Both the position numbers and the translations under genes were made by a program. Shown in pieces: positions 57,001 through 64,000 of a stretch of 64,000 bases of DNA. Below the pieces are notes generated by a model, which was given only the letters and a program-made list of their open reading frames with translations, was not told where the DNA came from and did not search any database. This DNA comes from Asterella californica (taxonomy: Eukaryota > Streptophyta > Marchantiopsida > Marchantiales > Aytoniaceae). The stretch spans positions 6,262,001 through 6,326,000 of the forward strand of contig JAYKYS010000011.1 in NCBI GenBank assembly GCA_036924285.1. The letters run 5' to 3'. Numbering within the stretch: the stretch's first letter is position 1; each line of letters starts with the position of its first letter.

Positions 57001-57885
57001 AATCTGCGTGGAAGCCTCGCTCACGTTGGCACTGTCGGTCAGCAAATCCTCATTCAAAGGCCAGCGGAGAAAGTTGCTATGCTCCTTGAAGATCTCAACT
57101 TTGCTCCTTTTTGTAGGAGTGACAGGAGCCGCAGTCGCCGTAGGCCGCACTTGCTGTTCATACAAGAATAGAACAATATTGTTCGTAAATCCTTTCTTTT
57201 TCAAATTTAACGGCACTCATCTCAGAAACCAGTAGCTACTTCTATATTCATCAGCCAAAACACGCAATACGCTTTCCACTTGAAACCAATCGTGATCTAG
57301 ATTTTCCTGCCTAGCGACCAAGGGAGCTTGCGTCTCTACAAAATCCAGAGACATATGGGTGCATCCTTCACTGTAGTTCAATGCTTGTTCATCGCACACT
57401 GCTAGGGGTTCACCCTGAGCTTAGGGAGTTATAGTCTCATCGAATAGCACTTCGTATTCAGACTCAGCCGAATTCAGACAGCAAGCACTTTAACACGTGC
57501 TGAATTCGGGGGTTTTTAACTCAAAGAGACTTAAACGCAGCGAGTAAACGAAAGGATTCAACAACTCGACGGAACAATCTACGCAACTCCAAATGCTGAG
57601 ACACACAATTCAAAGTTCAAGCCCAGGCTTGTCTACCATTTCATATCACGACTCCAAACTCCAACCCTCTCCTCACGAAGCAAACTTCAAAACCACTCGT
57701 GTTCAATCAAAACAACAATCATCTCCGCAGTTCAGGATTCATACCGATCCACCACCGACGCACGAAATACGTAGAGGAGCGCCAAGGATCTTGTCCGCAG
57801 GTAGTCGGCTTGCAGGCTCGGTATTCAAGCTGAGCCCAGACAGGGAACCGGCAAACAACGATGACGAAGAAGCGGCTAACGCCAT
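54061..57885 (-). CDS. SIR: Ferredoxin-sulfite reductase, plastid, 8 exons
   Basis: Reduces sulfite to sulfide with six electrons from ferredoxin in plastid sulfur assimilation. Exons by GT-AG sites and phase: 57745-57885, 56356-57153, 55863-56159, 55485-55682, 55101-55283, 54756-54872, 54481-54642, 54061-54258; all introns are phase 0, product 697 residues. Exon 1 is a Ser/Ala-rich transit peptide ([15 protein letters not shown]). The body starts near [10 protein letters not shown]. The 4Fe-4S/siroheme cysteines are C509-x5-C515 (ACPALPLC) and C555-x3-C559 (GCPNGC). [13 protein letters not shown] is the siroheme-domain block of the first half. Residues 648-697 form an extra C-terminal tail after the usual end, with a basic KKKK and KIINLNKDL followed by two predicted helices, like a ribbon-helix-helix DNA-binding fold and the tail of nucleoid-type enzymes. 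No lesions seen. Confidence 0.95.
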
Positions 57886-58560
57886 GTCTAGGTTCAAGCG
57901 TGTGCTTGCCACAATCCTTCCAACCTTAATCCTACTCTCCCAAAAACGCCGCTATCTTAATCTAAATGAGGCCGCCTTTCCGCACCTGGCCTGTTGTGTT
58001 TATCTGTCCAACACCCCCTTCCCTCCGCTCACTTTCTTCACATCGATCGATCTGGATCGAATCCGACTGTCTGCTGGGGCTGAAAATCGCAGCTCCCTAA
58101 ATGCTGAAGGAAGCGGAGACCGATAGAGGACCCCAAAAACAGGCGGAAGGTACACCTGAAGAAAAAAGATTGACTAGGAACAGAATCATCCAAAAGGGCC
58201 GAAGGCCAAGCGCATGCAGCAGCAGCAGCAGCAGTCGCTGCTTCTTTCCCCACTTCCTCGCACGGCGGCTTCCTTCAAGGACCCCCGACCACTCCCTCTC
58301 TCCATGGTCCTTCTGCGGTCACGGTCATGGTTATTGCTAGGCGTAGTAAAGACCGTAGGGCGCGCCCATGTACTACTAGATTCCCTAACCAGTTGGCATC
58401 GCGTTTTAGACATGTGGTATTGTTGCGTGATGCGTCTCATAACTGCGACCATGGCTACGGTAGTTATGGTAAAAGTTACAGCACAGTACATGGCACTAAC
58501 TTTTGTTTTCCAGTCAGAGAGCGACCCACTACTGTTGCTAGTGACCTAAAGTAGTAACAG
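57886..58560 (-). promoter_or_regulatory. Presumed 5' UTR and promoter of sulfite reductase
   Basis: Upstream of the start codon (context AGACATGGCG). Pyrimidine- and purine-rich patches and a CAG run at 58217-58234. No TATA box or named element recognised. Plus-strand frames here are shadows or low-complexity. Confidence 0.35.
58217..58234. repeat. CAG microsatellite, six units
   Basis: Six perfect CAG triplets, in the upstream region of sulfite reductase. Confidence 0.95.
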
Positions 58561-58859
58561 AGAGGCATCCATCACTTGACCCCATGATCGGGGCCTATCT
58601 ACGAAAGTTTACTCCCTTTATCTCTGTGGATTTTGGAAGCATGGTGAATAAGCATCCACAATCAACTTCTGTACTTTTGCTCTCTTTACGATATCGGAAA
58701 TGATGTAAGTGTTATATAAATTCTCTAAATTAAGTAAATATTAAAATCAAAATAATATTTAAGTGTTAACTGTTACTTGCTCCAATAACGTTGGAAGCTT
58801 TTTTAGAAAACCTATAAGTAGAGTGTGTGGCTTTGCGCTTCACATGATACAAATGCAGG

Positions 58860-58970
58860 AGGGTGCTGCACTCAATAAGTTAAGTAATAAATATATTAAT
58901 TTATTACCTAACCCTTCCCGTCGGAAGGGTTAGGTAGTAAATCAATATATCAACTTGGTTGCAGCCCTCT
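58860..58970. repeat. Imperfect fold-back, about 50-bp arms, 4-nt centre
   Basis: TTACCTAACCCTTCC and its complement meet around CGTC (58919-58922). Pairing continues outward with a few mismatches through ATATATT and on to GGGCTGCA-like ends. Confidence 0.85.
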
Positions 58971-59050
58971 TCCATCTTCCGATGGAAGAGGTGAATAAGC
59001 ATAATGGTGAATATGGTGAATAATGGTGAATATGCATTCCGGAAGCATCC

Positions 59051-59096
59051 ATATTATTCACTTCTTCTCTTTTCTGCCAGAAGAGGTAAATATATT
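59051..59096. repeat. Small fold-back of the same style
   Basis: ATATTATTCACTTCTTCT pairs imperfectly with AGAAGAGGTAAATATATT. Confidence 0.6.
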
Positions 59097-60787
59097 ATTT
59101 TAATTTTAATTTCTTCTTAAATAGTAAAATAATTCATTAATATCTGAACTAAATTTATGTGTATTTATGAGTAGTCTTTTGCACTTGTAGTTCTGGAAGC
59201 CAGTCTCTCTGCGCTTGCTTTATGGATTATGTCTGGATTGTTTTGTAAGTCTAGGTGTAATTATCATTTAACACTTGAAAATAAAATTAATCTTTCTTAA
59301 TAAATTTATATGAAATTTTCACATAACACTTATATCTTCTCTGATAACATAAAATGAAGAAAAGTTCCAGGAAACTGATCTAACATGCATAATATTCTAT
59401 TGAGTTTGCATATTTGACCTTGTCTGTAAAGCTTTAATCCACGCTGGAACAAGAAACGCAAGTATCACCTACTTGTAGAACAGGAGCACAATTTCAAGAA
59501 TTGCGGCTTACCGTAATGTATTTTCTCTTTCACTTGTTTATGATATGAGTACTGTACTCTCAAGGGTCTGATAGTGGTGTTACAAACCCATCCTTTGGGT
59601 GCTTGTAACTGTGGGTAGAAACCATGTCAGGGTGGCGTCAACTGGTAAACTGCGGTCGATGAAAATGAATGAACACAAGAGATTCCGAAAGCGGGTTATT
59701 TTCTATTCTAAAAGGGGGTGTCAAACTTAGAAATGAATATTCAGTTACGAAAAGAAGATCGACCTCGTGACATACTTAAGGATTGAAGAGACGGATCTTG
59801 ACGTCAAGAGTTACACGTTACTTATAGCACTAGTTATGAGAACGCGATGAGTTTAAAGGGGAGCGTCCTAAACCTTCCGGCTAGACGTTCTCTGTGTTAG
59901 CAATGTACTTTTTCGTCTCAAGATCGTAAACTCGATAAATCTTGAAATAATTTCAATCATTAAATCCAATCTCTATAATTATGTGTGATGTTGGTCATAG
60001 ACTTTCAAACTTTTAATACTTTTAAAATGAGAGGAGATGAAAACGAATCTTGATAAGAATCTATCGTGTAGTCACATAATACTTTTTAAAGTACCCGTGA
60101 GATTCGACGGATTTAACTTGCATTTCGAAAAGCCAAATATCACCCATTACCCACAGGTTTGACACGCACTAATATCTAAAACTCTAGCAAATCTGATGAC
60201 ACTGGAAACGCGCAGATTCAGTGCATCTACAGGCTACAGTTTGGATAATATGGAGAATCAACAGGTAGCCGCGTCCCCTACACGATATGAGAACATCGTC
60301 CTATCTATGACTACGCGATATTAGAACCTCGTCCTATCTATGACTGGTGACGAAGAATTTGGTACGTACGTCAGAGATCTCTGCGTCGATGGAAGCACGG
60401 GAGCGCTGACCGGTACGTCGGATGCGTAGTACCGTATGTTAGTGACAACTGCAGCACTGCCGAACGGACTGTGCACCTCTGTCTGTTGAGAATCGACGGC
60501 GTCCATTCCCCCATTTCCGTGGTGTCTACTGTACAACCACTATGATGATCATGTAGTCATCCGCGAACTATGACTAAGGTACTCGTCTACGTTAGTCCGA
60601 TGTGAAGTCATGGGGAAGAGGAGTCCCTCTCGGGTTTGAAAAGCGTTTCTTCTGGTCCCACAGAACTGCAGAGGATTTCTGTGGAATTTCGTATGTTGCT
60701 CCGATGGAGCATATTCCGAATAAATCATAACATGAAAAAGTGGCCGTTACCTGACATGGGAAACGGGACTTGAAATCCATACCCGTT

Positions 60788-60827
60788 TATATATTCATCT
60801 TCTGATGGAGGAGGTCAATATGCAAAG
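60788..60827. repeat. Small fold-back of the same style
   Basis: TATATTCATCTTC against GGAGGAGGTCAATAT, followed by GCAAAG; same core as 60961-61020. Confidence 0.55.
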
Positions 60828-60960
60828 ATTTTATTCATTTTTTAACTTTTTTAATAAAATAATAGAATAATAAATTTGATTAAAATAATATCTTTTTACT
60901 AATAACTTCTGGATCGCATCGGAAGTGCATGTTGATTAGATGAAATTCTCTAAAAAAAAG

Positions 60961-61020
60961 TTTTAACTTCTTTGCATATTCACCTCTTCCTAATAAAGGA
61001 GGTAAATATGCAAAATTTTA
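60961..61020. repeat. Fold-back with GCATATT/AATATGC ends
   Basis: TTTGCATATTCACCTCTTCC (60971-60990) pairs with 60995-61014 with three mismatches. AT-rich tails extend the stem. Confidence 0.8.
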
Positions 61021-62145
61021 ATTTATTATTTAATTTTTTCATTAAAAAAACTAAGTAATAAATTAAAACTTTCATAAAATATAATCAAATGACGATAAGT
61101 TACACAAATAAGTATTTTAGGGAGCGCATTTGTCAACGCTATTTTTATGGTTTATGTTAATATTTTTTGTCTTCTCAAGTTTACTAACCGTTAATATTTA
61201 TAAAATATTTTGATTTTTTTAATATAAAACTTTTATTTAATATTTATATATTATTTCGATAACAACAAGCGAACAAAAGTTCCCAAAAGTCGATCCTGCA
61301 TGCATATTTATCCCAAGCGAGACTAGGCAATCCGGAGCAGAAGAAACAAGTGGTAGAATGTGGAAAGATTATGTGATGCAAGTACTCTCTGTACTATTTT
61401 CACTGGGTATGTATTTCGGGGATGGGAGGAAAAGAAATATAAGGGGTTCACTTTTAGGTGGGTTCGCCTTTAACTTAAGTGTGGATTGTACACGGCTGGG
61501 AGGCCTAGTGTCTACAAGACTAAACTTCGGGGAATTTGGCTGGTTTTCGTTACTGTAAAATATATATTAATATTATTTATAAATTTGAAATTAAACTAGT
61601 AAAAAAAATTGAACTTTTCTTAAGTATTGGCTTCTAATCAGCCTTAGAGTTGCGAGAGTTCCAAAGATAATCCATAAACATAGCGCGTGAAAATGCACTT
61701 TCAGAAGTATAAGGGCGGACCTCAACAGCTTACAGAAAAGAAAAATTCCAAGTTTAATTTGTTCTCTAACTCCTTCTGTTGGAAGGGTACTGATTAAAGA
61801 GTAAATAAATCAAACATGGTACACTCCCATCAGAAGATGGACGACAATGAATATGCATGTTTGATTAATGTTTGAGTAAGTATCCCCAATTGCTTTAGAG
61901 AAAAATATATGTGTTAGTTTAAATTCTAAACTAAGTTAAAATGAAATATAAAGTATAAATTGTTTCACATTTAAATTTTCCATATTTTAATTAAATTATG
62001 CATATTTCACATTTAATGTTAAATGATAACCAGATTGAGATTTGCAGATATGTGCAGACATAACCCATAAAGCAAACACACACATGCCCTTTAAAATTTA
62101 TCACTAATTTAAAATTCTCTTTCATTCTATTTGAGGATTGTATGT

Positions 62146-62192
62146 ATTGTCTATAATTTCTTTCTATAATATCTGGAAAAATTATAGACAAT
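62146..62192. repeat. Inverted repeat, 14-bp arms, 19-nt loop
   Basis: ATTGTCTATAATTT (62146-62159) and its exact complement (62179-62192). Confidence 0.9.
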
Positions 62193-62199
62193 CTTTCAT

Positions 62200-62754
62200 C
62201 TTATCTATAATTAAACAGTCCTTCCATATTCGCGTGTAAATCTTCCATGGATTCTTGGTTCTCAATTTGGAGCATAATCACCCACAGATTAACAAAACTG
62301 GGTTTCCATGCCTCGCTTGAGAGCTCCAAGGTAGAGAATATATAGCTTATCAGCCAAGCTAAGATAATGGAAATTTTCACAAGAAAATAAAAATCATAAA
62401 AAATCTGACAACGACTGTACAAATTTTCTAGAGAGTAAAATTACTAAACTCTCAAATTTTTCTCTTATAATAACTTCTTTCTCTTCATTTCTCTACAACT
62501 CTTGTTGCATCCACTTTCAACTCTCCTCAAACTCTTTCTAAATGAATAAAATATACAGAATGACCTCGAACACGTCATAGATCACTACGGGATACACGAA
62601 AGGTTCTAAAGTGATTAACATCACGTTAGCTCTCTCTCTTCTCAACATTCTCTCCATGTGCTCTCGCATGACCTCTTTCTGTCAAATATAGAATTGAACT
62701 CTAAACATCCTTGAATGATCTCTTCAAGTGAGGTCCCTCCAACGGAACCAAAAA
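62200..62754 (-). mobile_element. Leader region of Gypsy copy C2
   Basis: About 62340-62460 matches the repeated unit of the C1 leader (39190-39330). Just left of the LTR the minus strand reads TTTTTGGTTCCGTTGGAGGG, where TGG could begin a primer-binding site for an unidentified tRNA. No gag follows; the copy is cut off to the left. Confidence 0.6.
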
Positions 62755-63638
62755 TGTAAACTCTACGTCGTCCTATCGATCAACTACCTCTCAATCTCTC
62801 AACCTCCACGATAGTCATCGATGAATTTGCAACATGTCGGATCTGTCTCTCACTCAGGGGTCACCTCTGATGGCTTTGATAGAAGCACACCATGAACTTG
62901 AAGAGAAAAATGCTAAGTTCAATCATTCACACACACATCAACTAAAATCCTCCATTCTAACGACGTCTTTCAAGTTCTCACATGTTAAAATATCACACTC
63001 TCTATATTGCTCAAGTTGTCATTATGATGATGTGAAAACAAGGATGATGAGCTCTTCTCTACTCTTATATTTATACATTCTAGGTTTTTACTTTGGTACT
63101 CTTTGGTAACTCAGCCATAACTATTTTTACCAAGTTTTACTAAGATATTATTTAAGGTAAAAGCATAATCACATGGGCTTCTTATCTTTTCACATGGGTT
63201 TATTCTTTCAAAGTCAAAAATTCTAGAAGGATTTTGAAATATTTTCAAAGAATCTCAAATTTCCATCCCCCGTCTACATTAAGACCCACTAAAAAGAGAC
63301 ATGTAGAATCTCTTCTTGTTTTTAATGTCCACAAAGTCAATAATATTTGACTTGATATTAGTCCCACCACTAATATCAAGTCAAAAAAGAGATAAGGGAT
63401 ATTTTCCATCTCTTTTATATCCTTTAGACAAGATGACAAGATAGTAGTGCTCACTCTTTAGGAAATATTTGAATTCTGCCCAAAAGTACAGCTAAGTTTA
63501 ATCATAACTAACTTTAGCTAGTCATGACTAACTTGATACCTCCTTAAAGTAATTGAGCAGCAAATAAACATTCTCCACACTTAATTATAACTAAACACCT
63601 TACTAATAAACTTCCTATGTATAACATAGGTCGTTATA
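62755..63638 (-). mobile_element. 5' LTR of Gypsy copy C2
   Basis: 884 bp, clear match to 12924-13838, ends TGTAAACTC and CGTTATA. The terminal CA has mutated to TA. It differs from the C1 LTR by many substitutions and by a hairpin at 63346-63385. Confidence 0.82.
63346..63385. repeat. Perfect inverted repeat, 17-bp arms, 6-nt loop
   Basis: Arms 63346-63362 and 63369-63385 around CCCACC. The C1 LTR has the right arm and loop (about 13560-13583) but not the left arm. Confidence 0.95.
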
Positions 63639-64000
63639 GTTCAAAGTACATAACTTTAGGTTTACCATGTGGATAGAGTTTAAGCTTATGGGTTGTGCTT
63701 ACATGTCGCCCATGCATGCTTTCTAGCTTGTTTAAGTTATCTTTTAGAGTTATATGTCATTTTACATGTTTTCGTAGGTAGTTTAAGGTTTATGATGACA
63801 CTTTAGAGGCTTGACATGTAACATGTGTGTGAAATTAAGTTACCACGTGGATTGGGGGCACAAAAGGACATGGAAGTGAAGTTGTGAAATCCAATTGGTT
63901 CATTTTTGTCCTTTGTGAAACTTTAAACTTCAAAGCACGGGTCTTGAGCTTTTAGTAAGGACATTTAAAGATCTAAGAGTATAAGGTGAGAGAGCTCGTT
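63639..64000 (+). mobile_element. B-type LTR fragment (B3)
   Basis: Matches 40790-41150 of LTR B2 (TTTACCATGT, ATGGGTTGT, GTCGCCCATGCA, TTTCTAGCT) with many changes. It starts exactly at the end of LTR C2, so C2 was inserted into this LTR. Continues beyond the window. Confidence 0.8.

Larger units (their letters stand above)
58561..62199. other. AT-rich intergenic DNA with fold-back repeats
   Basis: No gene recognised. A 66-codon frame at 61358-61558 is featureless. Several small fold-backs are listed separately. At 60280-60350 a unit with TCGTCCTATCTATGACT is duplicated about 40 bp apart. Confidence 0.6.

Noticed and set aside
57593..58126. 177-codon plus-strand frame opposite sulfite reductase exon 1
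   Set aside because: It is the complement of the transit-peptide exon and upstream region, with no family features.
61358..61558. 66-codon plus-strand frame in AT-rich DNA
   Set aside because: Too short and no recognisable motif; other frames here are equally open.
1..64000. CRISPR arrays, rRNA or tRNA genes, bacterial operons
   Set aside because: None seen; introns, LTR retrotransposons and plant genes show this is eukaryotic nuclear DNA.

Overview
The window is nuclear DNA of a land plant, most likely a bryophyte and probably a moss. Two host genes support this. One is an actin-depolymerising factor read from a single uninterrupted exon (269-694, minus); a single intronless ADF gene is known from the moss Physcomitrella. 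The other is a plastid ferredoxin-sulfite reductase with eight exons and short introns (54061-57885, minus). I cannot name the species. No rRNA, tRNA or CRISPR was recognised.

About two thirds of the window is transposon DNA. From the left: the ADF gene; a low-complexity intergenic stretch; a decayed LTR (2888-4190, family E); a broken plus-strand gene for a Rep-class HUH endonuclease-like protein (4755-6199); AT-rich DNA without genes; then a nested stack of retrotransposons. In the stack, a Ty3/Gypsy copy B1 (9839-12923) is interrupted by Gypsy C1 (12924-18339, resuming at about 37461-39434). C1's gag is interrupted by the chromovirus-like D (18340-37354). D's pol is split by a solo LTR of family E (22119-34490). 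That LTR is split by a complete Gypsy element A (23244-33593) with 2014-bp LTRs. LTR ends, short target-site duplications and resumed reading frames give the order C1, then D, then E, then A.

Right of the stack are a truncated Gypsy copy B2 with a full 3' LTR (39435-41984), a heavily decayed Gypsy relative of C (F, about 42529-46800), a decayed Ty1/Copia element (G, 47779-52835), degenerate tandem repeats, the sulfite reductase gene, about 4 kb of AT-rich DNA holding small fold-back repeats, and an LTR plus leader of a second C copy (62200-63638) lying in a B-type LTR (63639-64000).

The host genes appear unrelated to each other: ADF turns over actin filaments, while sulfite reductase makes sulfide in plastids and here carries a C-terminal ribbon-helix-helix-like tail known from nucleoid-type enzymes. 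The most unusual items are the Rep-like pseudogene, the Gypsy family A/B, whose polymerase wording resembles fungal elements and which has a clear -1 slippery site, the young-looking but coding-defective element D, and several perfect short-loop hairpins. For one hairpin, a paralogous LTR shows that it arose by local inverted copying.
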